From the NCBI RefSeq assembly GCF_900168325.1, contig NZ_FVZE01000004.1:1-64000 (forward strand): DNA of 64,000 bases, read 5' to 3'. This document shows, one piece after another, positions 9,491 through 17,521 of this stretch. This DNA comes from Novosphingobium mathurense. GTDB taxonomy: Bacteria > Pseudomonadota > Alphaproteobacteria > Sphingomonadales > Sphingomonadaceae. Positions within the stretch are counted from its first letter, which is position 1. Every line of letters starts with the position of its first letter. A model generated the notes under the pieces. That model made no database searches, was not told where the DNA came from, and saw only the letters and a list, made by a program, of their open reading frames with translations. Both the position numbers and the translations under genes were made by a program.

Positions 9491-10219
9491 TCAGGTCGCG
9501 CCGGTCTCCGCCGGCGCGGCCGCTTCGAACCTGGAACCGGCGACCAGGAGCGTCAGGCCCGTTACGACCTCCCATGCAGTAATCGGGTAGATGCTGGCGC
9601 GCTCGAGCACGCCGTCTGGCAGCATGGTAATCCCACCGGTCCGGTTCACTTCGAGCAGGGCCAGACTGCCCAGTCCGAACAGGCCGAGCCCGGCACTGGC
9701 CCTGCGCCACGCTGGAGGCAGGCCAAGCCGCCGTGCGAGAATGGCCGCAGCGATCAGCGCGAGGTTTCCGCCCAGAATCGCCATGGCTGCGCCAAGCACA
9801 TGGTATCGATCGATGCCTGAAGCCAGTTCGCGACTGCCGCTGTGGACCAGTCCGACCAGCACCGTTCCGCCCGAGTGAATGAGGGCTAGTGCCAGAAAGA
9901 TCGCAGCCCACGGTTTCACGCCGCTTCCCGCACCGACTTTCGCCCTTCGCGCGAGCTGTGTGGCAACCACGCTCGCCGCGGCGAACAGCGCGCCGTCGAG
10001 AATGAACCCGCACCAGTTCATGACCCAGGCAAGGCCGGAGCGCAGCACGCGATCGTCGATGACATCGGCATAAGGCACGCCAAGGTCGCTGACGTAGTTG
10101 CTCGCATAGCTGTAGTTCGGGAAGGCCGCCGCGGCGATCGTCTCGGCTGACAGGTAGGACAGGCCTGCAAGGAGCCAAAGCCAGCCGGCCAGGCGCAATT
10201 GATGCGATTTACCGTTCAT
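9491..10219 (-). CDS. DUF998-type integral membrane protein
   Basis: A 242-residue protein with about six hydrophobic segments. The N-terminal half has the arrangement of DUF998 proteins, in which a first transmembrane helix is followed by the periplasmic FPNYSYASNYVSDLG motif. The function of the family is unknown. The start at MNGKSHQLRLAGW is preferred; an alternative ATG 14 codons earlier would add a hydrophilic extension. It lies downstream of the Lar-like gene on the same strand with a gap of about 100 bases. Confidence 0.75.
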   Translation of the reverse strand: MNGKSHQLRLAGWLWLLAGLSYLSAETIAAAAFPNYSYASNYVSDLGVPYADVIDDRVLRSGLAWVMNWCGFILDGALFAAASVVATQLARRAKVGAGSGVKPWAAIFLALALIHSGGTVLVGLVHSGSRELASGIDRYHVLGAAMAILGGNLALIAAAILARRLGLPPAWRRASAGLGLFGLGSLALLEVNRTGGITMLPDGVLERASIYPITAWEVVTGLTLLVAGSRFEAAAPAETGAT

Positions 10220-10317
10220 TTGCCATGGGTGCCCTGATCCGGCGTTCAATTCCAGTCGCATCCGGGCTGGAAGCGCCAGTTTCGGACCGGGGTGGGCATT
10301 GGTCTATGCCGCGGGCC

Positions 10318-10533
10318 TCAGGCTCTCCTGTTCCAGAGCCTTGCTGCTTCCTCGTGCTCCGATCGGGGCGGCCCTTCTGCGCCGCATGATCTGCACATGA
10401 CGGAGAAATGCCGCGCGTACACGTGTTCGAAGTAACCTACGTCTTGTGAGCCGCAGAAAGGGCACGCTTTCAGTTCGCGGCAGGCTGGGCCGGAAAAAGG
10501 CCGCGGTTGATCGCCGGTTGCCGTCCCGCGCAT
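10318..10533 (-). CDS. Lar-family restriction-alleviation-like zinc-ribbon protein
   Basis: A 71-residue zinc ribbon. It has the family pattern LKACPFCGSQ, then CRSCGAEGP, and ends with a WNRR motif. Lar-like proteins were described from prophages as modulators of type I restriction, but many chromosomal copies have no proven role. The start codon lies four bases after the stop of the MBL-fold gene, so the two are probably translated from one message. No prophage genes surround it. Confidence 0.75.
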   Translation of the reverse strand: MRGTATGDQPRPFSGPACRELKACPFCGSQDVGYFEHVYARHFSVMCRSCGAEGPPRSEHEEAARLWNRRA

Positions 10534-10536
10534 GGT

Positions 10537-11265
10537 TCAGGCGGCCAATGCCCTTGCGAGTTCCCCCAGAAGCCGTTCACCGTCGCCGCGCCAGGCGCTG
10601 CCGTGCATGCAGGCCAGCACCTGCGGCTTGCTGGCGGCCAGCCGGGCCAGAGTAGGCCCGGTCTCGGGACCGTGGGCATAGTAGTCCATGACCCGCCGGA
10701 ACGCCTCGCTGGGGCCAAGGATGTCGCCTTCGGTAAGGACTTCCTCGCCTTCGCCGGGCTGCGTGAACAGGTCGCCGCAAAACAGGGTGCGCGTGACCCT
10801 TTCGAACAGGAATCCGTTGTCCCAGCCATGGGGCACGTGTGGGGCATCGAACCACTGCACTTCCCGGCCGCCCAGATCGAGTACCTCGCCTTCTGGCAGG
10901 ACCTTCGGCGCGCGGCTGGCGATGTCGCCGATCGATGTCATTGCGCCTACTGCGCTGCAAAGCGGCACGGCGTCGGGCGCGCAGGCGAGCCATTCGTTGA
11001 GCGAACCGCACTCGTCCGCTTCCATGTGGCAGAAGCCCACATAGCGAAGCCGCGAGCAGGGCATGACCTGTTCGACAGCCTCGCGTACAACCGGGAATAG
11101 CTGATGCGGGCCGGTATGGAAGAGCAGAGGCAATTGCGCCTCCACCAGGTATTGGTTGAAGGAGAAGGCGGTGTTTTCGTCTATCGCCACCGGCGTATTG
11201 ATGCGCCAGATCCCTTCTGCCACTTCGCCGATGTTGGTGCGGGTTTCCTTGTTGGTCATGCCCAT
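10537..11265 (-). CDS. MBL-fold protein of the flavodiiron (ODP) type
   Basis: A 242-residue metallo-beta-lactamase-fold protein. In place of the usual HxHxDH it has HMEADE (near residue 80), the H-x-E-x-D pattern of the diiron lactamase domain in flavodiiron proteins, followed by further ligands in DAPHVPHGWD and CGDLF. This suggests a diiron site and a redox or oxygen-related role rather than a zinc hydrolase. There is no flavodoxin domain, so it would need a partner. The start is supported by AAGGAG ten bases upstream. Confidence 0.8.
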   Translation of the reverse strand: MGMTNKETRTNIGEVAEGIWRINTPVAIDENTAFSFNQYLVEAQLPLLFHTGPHQLFPVVREAVEQVMPCSRLRYVGFCHMEADECGSLNEWLACAPDAVPLCSAVGAMTSIGDIASRAPKVLPEGEVLDLGGREVQWFDAPHVPHGWDNGFLFERVTRTLFCGDLFTQPGEGEEVLTEGDILGPSEAFRRVMDYYAHGPETGPTLARLAASKPQVLACMHGSAWRGDGERLLGELARALAA

Positions 11266-11360
11266 CGCGCAGGACTCCTTACGCGTATCGCCCTGTTAGT
11301 CCCGCTTTATGCGCCTATTCGCCGCATCTGTCTTCCTCGATATGACTGCATGGCTCGCGC

Positions 11361-11825
11361 TCAAAGGCCCAAATCGGAAAGGCCCGGATGATCGGCCGGT
11401 CGGGATCCACTGGGCCAGTGGAACAGGCGATCCTCCTGTGCGATCGGCAGGTCGTTGATGCTGGCGATGCGCCGCTCCATCAGCCCGTCGGGGGCGAACT
11501 GCCAGTTCTCGTTGCCGTAGCTGCGGTACCATTGCCCGGCATCGTCGCGCCATTCGTATGCAAAGCGCACGGCGATGCGGTTGCCATCGTGAGCCCAGAG
11601 TTCCTTGATCAGGCGGTAGTCGCGTTCTTTCTCCCACTTGCGGGTCAGGAACGCCTCGATCGCTTCGCGACCCTGCAGGAACTCGCTGCGATTTCGCCAG
11701 ATGCTATCGGGCGTATAGGCGAGGGCGACCCTGGCAGGATCGCGACTGTTCCAGCCGTCTTCGGCAGCCTGCACTTTCTCGGCGGCACTGGCGGCAGAGA
11801 ACGGGGGCAAGGGCGGTCGGGACAT
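11361..11825 (-). CDS. NTF2-like protein (DUF1348 family)
   Basis: A 154-residue cone-shaped NTF2-like protein. The [21 protein letters not shown] segment and the [20 protein letters not shown] segment are typical of DUF1348, a family without a settled biochemical function. An AGGAG site just upstream fixes the start 15 bases after the VOC gene stop. It is the last gene of a three-gene operon (PPOx, VOC, NTF2). Confidence 0.85.
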   Translation of the reverse strand: MSRPPLPPFSAASAAEKVQAAEDGWNSRDPARVALAYTPDSIWRNRSEFLQGREAIEAFLTRKWEKERDYRLIKELWAHDGNRIAVRFAYEWRDDAGQWYRSYGNENWQFAPDGLMERRIASINDLPIAQEDRLFHWPSGSRPADHPGLSDLGL

Positions 11826-11839
11826 GGTTCGGGCTCCTG

Positions 11840-12265
11840 TCATGCAAAAGGTGTCGCGAATTCGACCCGAATGCCGCCGGGCATCGCACAGATGAAATGC
11901 CTTGTACGCGATCCGGCACGGATCGGCTCGGGGGCAAATTCGATGCGCGTGCCGGGATGGGTGCGGACACGCTCGAACACTATATTCAGCCGTTCTTCGT
12001 CAGCCACGCGCAGGGCGAGGTGATGCAGGCCGATGTTGGCGCGCCGGTCGAAGTCGCGTGCCGACTGCGGATCCGCAACTTGCCACAAGGTCAGCAAGGT
12101 GGTGCCATCGGATACGAAAGCGGCCGGATAGTCCGGCACTTCGCCAACGCGTTCGAAGTCGAGGGCATCGATGAAGAATCCGCAGGCTTCCTCGAGGTCG
12201 CGCACGGCAAGGCCCACGTGATGGGCGCCCTGTGTCAACTTCGTGGAATTCATATCTGTGGCCAT
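11840..12265 (-). CDS. VOC-family (glyoxalase/dioxygenase fold) protein
   Basis: A 141-residue vicinal-oxygen-chelate protein with the paired beta-alpha-beta-beta-beta layout. It begins [19 protein letters not shown] and has a second module around [14 protein letters not shown]. The His residues in HHVGLAV and HHLALRV, plus a C-terminal Glu in GGIRVEF, could bind a divalent metal. AGGAGCGG precedes the chosen start. The start lies inside the end of the PPOx gene (16-base overlap), which implies translational coupling. The substrate is unknown. Confidence 0.85.
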   Translation of the reverse strand: MATDMNSTKLTQGAHHVGLAVRDLEEACGFFIDALDFERVGEVPDYPAAFVSDGTTLLTLWQVADPQSARDFDRRANIGLHHLALRVADEERLNIVFERVRTHPGTRIEFAPEPIRAGSRTRHFICAMPGGIRVEFATPFA

Positions 12266-12828
12266 TCTCCGCTCCTTTGCATGTTGGCAATGTCCCGTGC
12301 CGTCCAGCGCGGCGTAATGTGCTGCGGGCAATTCCAGTCGAAGGCCACGACATCGATGACGAAGGCGCCTTCCGGTGCCGCCGAATAGCCCTCCGGCATC
12401 AGTGCCAGGACCGTTTCGGGATCCTCCGAAAGCGCGATGCGACTGGCATGGCCGATCAGCTTGAGCCGTCGCCGCGCCGGATAGTCGACGAGCATTAGCG
12501 CCACGCGATCCTCCTTGGCCACGTTCCCGGCCGACATGTACTGGCGGTTCCCGCGAAAGTCGGCAAAGCCGATGCGATTGCTGCCCAGGTGATGCAGGAA
12601 GCCGGCCGGGCCTCCGCGATGCTGGACGTAGGGCCAGCCGTCGGCGGTGACGCTGGCCAGGTAGAAGCTGTCGCGTGCCGCGATGAACTCAGCCTCCCGT
12701 TGTCCAAGAGGATCGGGAAGCCCATCTGCGCGCGCTTCCATCGCCGCGTAGGAATCGCGCGATCCGGCCCGCGCCTGCATGGCCCTCGATGCTTTGCCGA
12801 GCATGGTCGTGAGATAGTTCGCTGTCAT
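12250..12828 (-). CDS. Pyridoxamine 5'-phosphate oxidase-like FMN-binding protein
   Basis: A 192-residue split-barrel flavoprotein. The segments DSFYLASVTADGWPYVQHRGG and GNRQYMSAGNVAKEDRVALML are those of the PPOx-like superfamily, in which FMN or F420 supports oxidation or reduction of small molecules. It is first in the operon with the VOC and NTF2 genes and is divergent from the LysR gene 81 bases away. The internal ATG (MTANYL) is preferred over the longer frame, whose upstream part runs through the intergenic regulatory region. Confidence 0.85.
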   Translation of the reverse strand: MTANYLTTMLGKASRAMQARAGSRDSYAAMEARADGLPDPLGQREAEFIAARDSFYLASVTADGWPYVQHRGGPAGFLHHLGSNRIGFADFRGNRQYMSAGNVAKEDRVALMLVDYPARRRLKLIGHASRIALSEDPETVLALMPEGYSAAPEGAFVIDVVAFDWNCPQHITPRWTARDIANMQRSGEWPQI

Positions 12829-12908
12829 GGCAACACGATTAGCACTGGTCAGTTTCTGCGATAATTGCCAGATATTGGCAGTCACTATTTCATGATGTGA
12901 AATTATCC

Positions 12909-13814
12909 ATGGATCGATTTGAGGCCCTGAACACTTTCGTCGAGATTGCGGAGCACGGGAGTTTTGCCGGTGCTGCCCGGGCGCTTGGCCAGTCACCGGC
13001 GAAGATGACGCGCACCATCGCGGCGCTCGAGGCGCATCTTGGCGTTACCCTGTTTCACCGCTCGACCCGGACGGTGGCCCTCTCGCACGAGGGGGCAGCC
13101 TTGCTGGAGCGCGCAAGGGGACTGCTTGCCGACTTGCGCGAGGCCGAACATCTGGTGATGGGCCGCGGCGGCGCGCCGCAGGGGGAATTGCGCGTGACCG
13201 CGCCGGTCCTGTTCGGGCGCATGCATGTCCTGCCCGTCGTGGCGGGGCTGCTGGCCAGCCATGCCGGCCTTTCGGCAAGGATGCTGTTGCTCAACCGTAA
13301 TGTGCGAATCGTCGAGGAAGGTATCGACGTTGCAGTACGTATCGGCGAACTGACCGACAGCACCCTGATGAGAGTGCAGCTTGGCGCCGTGCGGCAAGTG
13401 ATTGTCGCGAGCCCCGGTTACCTCGATCAGCGGGGAATGCCGAAGCAACCTGCCGATCTGGCCCGGCATGACTGCATAGACGGCTCCTCGATCAGGCCGG
13501 ACAATGTCTGGCGGTTCGGTCAGGACAAGGCGCTAAAGGTTGAAGTGCAGCCCCGGCTGGTCATCAACGACATTGCCGCGCGCATTGCTGCAGCCGAGGC
13601 GGGAGCCGGCGTGGTCAACGTGCTCAGTTATCAGGTTGCGGGGGCGCTACGTGCCGGGCGATTGGTGAGCCTGCTCGATGATCAGGCGCCACCGGCCTTG
13701 CCTGTACAACTCCTCTACCATTCCAGCCGGGCGGCCATGCCCGCAGTGCGCGCCTTCATCGAAGCCATGCGAGAGCGAGCCTCAAGAGATTCATGGCGCG
13801 CCAACCGTTGGTGA
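12909..13814 (+). CDS. LysR-family transcriptional regulator
   Basis: A 301-residue LysR regulator with an N-terminal winged helix (MDRFEALNTFVEIAEHGSFA through the RSTRTVALSHEG wing) and a C-terminal periplasmic-binding-protein-like effector domain (from about residue 88). It is divergent from the PPOx/VOC/NTF2 operon, so it most likely controls that operon and itself from the shared 81-base gap. The ATG at MDRFEAL is the usual family start; four extra codons upstream are possible. Confidence 0.92.
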   Translation: MDRFEALNTFVEIAEHGSFAGAARALGQSPAKMTRTIAALEAHLGVTLFHRSTRTVALSHEGAALLERARGLLADLREAEHLVMGRGGAPQGELRVTAPVLFGRMHVLPVVAGLLASHAGLSARMLLLNRNVRIVEEGIDVAVRIGELTDSTLMRVQLGAVRQVIVASPGYLDQRGMPKQPADLARHDCIDGSSIRPDNVWRFGQDKALKVEVQPRLVINDIAARIAAAEAGAGVVNVLSYQVAGALRAGRLVSLLDDQAPPALPVQLLYHSSRAAMPAVRAFIEAMRERASRDSWRANRW

Positions 13815-14140
13815 GAACTGGCGGCCAGGCACTGCGTCCCACATACGATGATGGCGCCTTGGAGGCGACGGACCTTCGACGGGATAGGGGGGCAACTTCT
13901 CCGGCACGCAAGTTACTTCAAAAGCGGCCAGCGAGAGCGGGGTAGAGTGGCTGCTTGCCGCAGATCAGGTGCTCAACGTACTCCTGTGCCGGAAACGGAA
14001 GATGCCTTGGCACTGATGATAGCCTTCGAAGCGACGTTCCTCGACTGCCGGTGATACGCCAAGGGATGACAATTTACTTGGACTGACTCGGGTAGGTCCT
14101 TTGATGAACGAGCTGCTCTTCGACTCCAATAAGCCAGTGC
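13815..14140. other. Intergenic region with no recognisable gene
   Basis: About 325 bases between the LysR gene and the convergent TetR gene. A short plus-strand frame exists, but it has no family resemblance, no ribosome-binding site and Arg/Cys-rich codon use. I see no RNA gene or clear terminator in it. Confidence 0.5.
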
Positions 14141-14803
14141 TCAATTATCCGTGCATAGATAGGCTAGAACCATTTTGCCCAGTTCACGTTTGAGCATATC
14201 CCACTGGTAGTGCTGTTCGGCGCCGCCATTCGGGCTCAGGTTCAGCCCGCGTGCCAGTACGGCATATATGATCTGATACGCCGCAAATACTTTCATATCG
14301 ACCTGGCCTGCGATTTCGCCAGAGAAGCTCGTTATTGCCTCAGTGAATTGCGTGATGGAATGCTGGGCTGCGGCCCGACCGGATTCCTTGATCACCGGAT
14401 CATCCTCTGCCCTTTGCATGCTGAGGCGCAATATCGGCGCATTGCCTTTCAGGATCTCGGCAAAGCCATCGGTGTAAGCTGGAATGAATTCTTCCAGGCT
14501 GGTCGCTTTAGCCATCACTTGCTTGAGCAGGACGTCTTCTGCCGCCTGGATCTGGGCCAGCGCCTCGGTAATGACGGCGCGGACGAGATTATCTTTCGAG
14601 TTGAAGCGCAGATAGATCGAGCCGATGGAGACCTTTCCGAGCTTCTCGACATCGATCAGGGTAAAATCTTCGCTGCCGCGCTCCAGCATCAGCGCGCGGG
14701 CGGCAGCGAGCATTCTTTCAAGTGTCGCCTTGCTCCGACTTTGTTGCGGAGTTCGGGCTGACGTTTTTGTGGCTCGTTCTGCGACTTTTGCTCGATCGGA
14801 CAT
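14141..14803 (-). CDS. TetR/AcrR-family regulator, candidate regulator of the glycoside cluster
   Basis: A 220-residue TetR regulator. The DNA-binding domain (about residues 20-70) reads TPQQSRSKATLERMLAAARA and later KLGKVSIGSIYLRFNSKDNL. The C-terminal part is a ligand-binding helical domain. It is divergent from the DoxX-like operon, and a near-palindrome lies in the shared promoter region at 14999-15016. Four related sites stand before other promoters of the cluster, so this protein is my best candidate for the repressor. The ribosome-binding site is weak. Confidence 0.88.
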   Translation of the reverse strand: MSDRAKVAERATKTSARTPQQSRSKATLERMLAAARALMLERGSEDFTLIDVEKLGKVSIGSIYLRFNSKDNLVRAVITEALAQIQAAEDVLLKQVMAKATSLEEFIPAYTDGFAEILKGNAPILRLSMQRAEDDPVIKESGRAAAQHSITQFTEAITSFSGEIAGQVDMKVFAAYQIIYAVLARGLNLSPNGGAEQHYQWDMLKRELGKMVLAYLCTDN

Positions 14804-14998
14804 GCATCAACCAAACAGTATTATAACCGAAACGTCAATTTTTATTAATTCTTTGAAAGCAGTTTTTTGTGGGGACGCGGACGACCCGGTATCACACCGG
14901 CATCGGGCACAATTGCGCCGATTACACAGTCCGCCGCTCGTCAGCCAAGTGTCTCCGTCATCCATCATCGTTGACAGCCAAGTCCGCCTTGTATGAAA

Positions 14999-15016
14999 CT
15001 AAAATACTAGTTATAG
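14999..15016 (-). promoter_or_regulatory. Cluster operator site A
   Basis: Read on the minus strand this is CTATAACTAGTATTTTAG, one of five 18-base sites with the form CTATAA-N6-TTNTAG. It lies in the TetR/DoxX divergent region, 22 bases before the leader ORF start, and is enclosed in a larger inverted repeat (GAAACT ... AGTTTC). Confidence 0.6.
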
Positions 15017-15038
15017 AGTTTCGGAGGGAGAGATAGGT

Positions 15039-15161
15039 ATGGCGCCGCCGAAGAACAGACGGGGTTTCGAGTTTTCAGTGGATGTTGTGGCCGTCGAAAT
15101 CTCTTCGTGGAAGTTGTTCGTGGCCCCGGAGCCATCGCGCCGGTCGTGGCTTCAAAGATGA
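15039..15161 (+). CDS. Possible 40-codon leader ORF coupled to the DoxX-like gene
   Basis: A short reading frame (MAPPKNRRGFEFSVDVVAVE...) starts 8 bases after a strong GGAGGGAGAG ribosome-binding site. It ends in a TGA that overlaps the ATG of the DoxX-like gene as ATGA. The DoxX start itself has no good ribosome-binding site, so coupling through this ORF would explain its translation. I do not recognise the peptide. Confidence 0.45.
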   Translation: MAPPKNRRGFEFSVDVVAVEISSWKLFVAPEPSRRSWLQR

Positions 15162-15580
15162 AGGTCTACCATCCGTTGGCAGGTCGTCTGATCGCCACAC
15201 TCCTGGCATTTCCGCTGGCCGCCTTCTTCATCTTTGTCGGATGGAACAAGACCTTTGCCGCGCTTGAGGAATTGCGACAATACGGGGCGTGGACAATCTG
15301 GCTGCCTGAAGCGTTAGGGCGTGCGGTTGGCCTGAGCGAGATCTTGTGCGCCGTTCTGCTCCTCGGTGCCGTTTCTGTTCGCACGCAAGTCGTGGCCCGC
15401 ACCGGCGCTATGTTGCTTATCCTGAACCAATTGATCGCGGCGCTTTTCCATGCCGCCCACGGTGAGATCGGCGCTCTTCCACAGAACGCTATCCTCTCAC
15501 TCGCCCTGATTGGTGTGATCGGGCTGACCGGCATTTCGTGGAAGAAGATAACTTCAAAATGGGAGAAGTCTGAATGGTGA
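15158..15580 (+). CDS. DoxX-like small membrane protein
   Basis: A 140-residue protein with four hydrophobic segments, a layout typical of DoxX/MauE-like membrane proteins. The first helix begins LIATLLAFPLAAFFIFVGWN. DoxX-like proteins are associated with quinone or thiol redox chemistry in the membrane, but no function is established here. The gene overlaps the downstream SnoaL-like gene by seven bases and is coupled to the upstream leader ORF. A longer start 17 codons upstream in the same frame is possible. Confidence 0.75.
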   Translation: MKVYHPLAGRLIATLLAFPLAAFFIFVGWNKTFAALEELRQYGAWTIWLPEALGRAVGLSEILCAVLLLGAVSVRTQVVARTGAMLLILNQLIAALFHAAHGEIGALPQNAILSLALIGVIGLTGISWKKITSKWEKSEW

Positions 15581-16419
15581 AGAAAGTCATGTGGCGGATC
15601 GCCGCATACAGCATGCTCGCGTCAACCTGCCTGGCCGGTCAGGCGGCGTGGGCTGCCGGCACTGAATCGGGGCAGGTCGCCAAGCTTGAAGCCAAGGTCG
15701 CCGAATTGCAGAAGACAGCACAGGCCAATGCGGATCGCGCCGATGTCGAGAACCTGTTCTCCCGATACATGTATCTGCACAATGCGTTTCAGGATAACCA
15801 GATCGTTTCGCTGTGGGCCAAGAAGGGTACTCCGGATATACGCTCCCAGTATTCGAACCTCGGCGTTTACACCAATTGGGACAGTATCATGTCCTACCAT
15901 CGTGACCGGCCTTCTCCGATCGGGAAGCTGCTGTTCCACTATGTGACGACGCCTGTCATCGAAGTGGCTGGCGATGGCCAGACGGCAAAGGGCCTATGGA
16001 TAGTCAATGGTCTCGAGTCTGGCCTCACCGATCCCGAGCACGCGAAGAACATGCCCGACTGGATGTTCGAAAAGGAAATGGTCGACGGCAAGAAAGTCTG
16101 GATGCACAACGTCTACCTCAAGTACGGCATCGACTTCATTAAGCAGGATGGGCAGTGGAAGATCTGGCACTTCCATTGCTTCGAGGTTGCGCGCGCGCCT
16201 TACGGGATGGGATGGATCCCGTTCGCCGCAACTGCCCAGGACGATTCCTTCAACGTCGACCTCATGTATATGGGGGACGATGGCAAGCCGGTGTTCATGC
16301 CCAAGGCGGACGGCCCGGCGTCGGTTCCGAACAATACTTACCGCACCGACACCGCGCAGAGATTGGAAGCGCGGCCGCCAGAACCCTATCGCACGTTCAG
16401 CGAAACTTTCGCGTACTAG
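15574..16419 (+). CDS. Exported SnoaL-like (NTF2-fold) protein
   Basis: A 281-residue protein with a clear signal peptide (basic MVKKVMWRIAAYSMLAS, cleavage likely after GQAAWA). A short coiled coil follows (AKLEAKVAELQKTAQANADR), then a SnoaL-like domain (VENLFSRYMYLHNAFQDNQI and later GIDFIKQDGQWKIWHFHCFE). Proteins of this fold act as cyclases, dehydratases, isomerases or binding proteins; this one should act in the periplasm. It overlaps the DoxX gene and precedes a strong terminator. Confidence 0.8.
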   Translation: MVKKVMWRIAAYSMLASTCLAGQAAWAAGTESGQVAKLEAKVAELQKTAQANADRADVENLFSRYMYLHNAFQDNQIVSLWAKKGTPDIRSQYSNLGVYTNWDSIMSYHRDRPSPIGKLLFHYVTTPVIEVAGDGQTAKGLWIVNGLESGLTDPEHAKNMPDWMFEKEMVDGKKVWMHNVYLKYGIDFIKQDGQWKIWHFHCFEVARAPYGMGWIPFAATAQDDSFNVDLMYMGDDGKPVFMPKADGPASVPNNTYRTDTAQRLEARPPEPYRTFSETFAY

Positions 16420-16442
16420 GTTAGCGACTGTAATTGAGAAGG

Positions 16443-16478
16443 GCCCGCCATGCCTTACCGGGCATGGCGGGCTCTTTG
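16443..16478 (+). terminator. Rho-independent terminator after the DoxX/SnoaL operon
   Basis: A 12-base-pair stem (GCCCGCCATGCC pairing with GGCATGGCGGGC) with a six-base loop is followed by TCTTTG. It sits 24 bases after the SnoaL-like stop. Confidence 0.75.
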
Positions 16479-16540
16479 TCGTTCGCTATCGGCGGGGATT
16501 GGTCGTTCACGGAACCGTAGCGATGGCTCAGAGGCCGTTG

Positions 16541-17497
16541 TCAGGGAGAGGTTGGAAAATCCGCTGCATCATCGGGCACGGACAGCGTCACCTTACCCGT
16601 CCCGGCCCATTCCGTTCCGCGCAGGATAAGCGTCTGCAGTCCGGCGAAGTGGAGTGATACTTCGTCGTGGCCGATGGTAATCGAGAAGACACGTCCCTTG
16701 CCGTAGTCCTGCGTCCATACCTGGGGATGATCGGCATTGATGCCGTGCATCTTCGCCAGCTTTTCCTTGGTGTAAGCCCCTGCCGGGTATTTCGGGCCGG
16801 CCAGCTTCGGGTCATAGCTCGCTGCGGCATCATGCGCTGTGGCGAGAACATGAATCTTCGCGCCGGGCGCAAAACTCATGTTCGTGTACATGTCGTCGTT
16901 GTAGGTCCATACATATTCGCGCATGCCAGCGGTAATTGGATGCTCACGGTCGACGATATGCACCGGGAATGCTCCGGGTGGAGAACGTCGGCTCGAGCCC
17001 GGCTCCATGACGGCTCCGATCAGATCCCGGTATTCGGGCCAATTGTAGCCCCAGGTGAATGAGGAATGGTAGGCGACCAGGCCGCCGCCTTGCCGGACGT
17101 AGTCGAACAGCGCCTTTTCGGCTTCGGGCGACCAGCGGTGCTCCTCCTTGTCGTCATAGACCCAGCGCGAAGAGTAGTTGAGGATTACAACGTCATAGGT
17201 TTTCAGCATGGCTAGGCTGCCATGGTCGAAATCCTCCGTTATCCTGACGTCGAAGCGGCCGCTGTCCTGTAGCAGGGTGCGCAACATGTTGTCGACGCCA
17301 GTCCAGTCGTGCTCATAGCTGTTCTGACCGCTGATGATAAGGACGCTGATCCGCTTCTCGGCTGGATCAACCGGAATGGCAACGCGCTGTACGGTTTCGG
17401 GTGGGCGATAGGGTGGGTGGACGATGACCTGTGCCACAGCCGGAACAGTGAGCATCGCAATGGCCGCGCCGGTTGCTGCGCTTCTCAGTAGGTTCAC
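16541..17497 (-). CDS. Exported ThuA-domain protein
   Basis: A 318-residue protein with a signal peptide (MNLLRSAATGAAIAMLTVPAVA) and a ThuA-type glutamine-amidotransferase-like domain. Visible motifs are VLIISGQNSYEHDW, YDVVILNYSS, QGGGLVAYHSSF and the late GKGRVFSITIGH. In rhizobia ThuA works with ThuB in trehalose use through 3-keto sugars, which suits the 3-keto-glycoside theme of this region. The catalytic Cys of true amidotransferases is replaced by His/Ser here, as is usual for ThuA. It is encoded 24 bases after the MFS gene on the same strand. Confidence 0.85.
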   Translation of the reverse strand: MNLLRSAATGAAIAMLTVPAVAQVIVHPPYRPPETVQRVAIPVDPAEKRISVLIISGQNSYEHDWTGVDNMLRTLLQDSGRFDVRITEDFDHGSLAMLKTYDVVILNYSSRWVYDDKEEHRWSPEAEKALFDYVRQGGGLVAYHSSFTWGYNWPEYRDLIGAVMEPGSSRRSPPGAFPVHIVDREHPITAGMREYVWTYNDDMYTNMSFAPGAKIHVLATAHDAAASYDPKLAGPKYPAGAYTKEKLAKMHGINADHPQVWTQDYGKGRVFSITIGHDEVSLHFAGLQTLILRGTEWAGTGKVTLSVPDDAADFPTSP

Positions 17498-17521
17498 AAG
17501 TTTCTCCCTCTTTGAGGTATG

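Noticed and set aside
13848..14054. A 68-residue plus-strand frame
   Set aside because: It has no ribosome-binding site, unusual composition and no recognisable motif.
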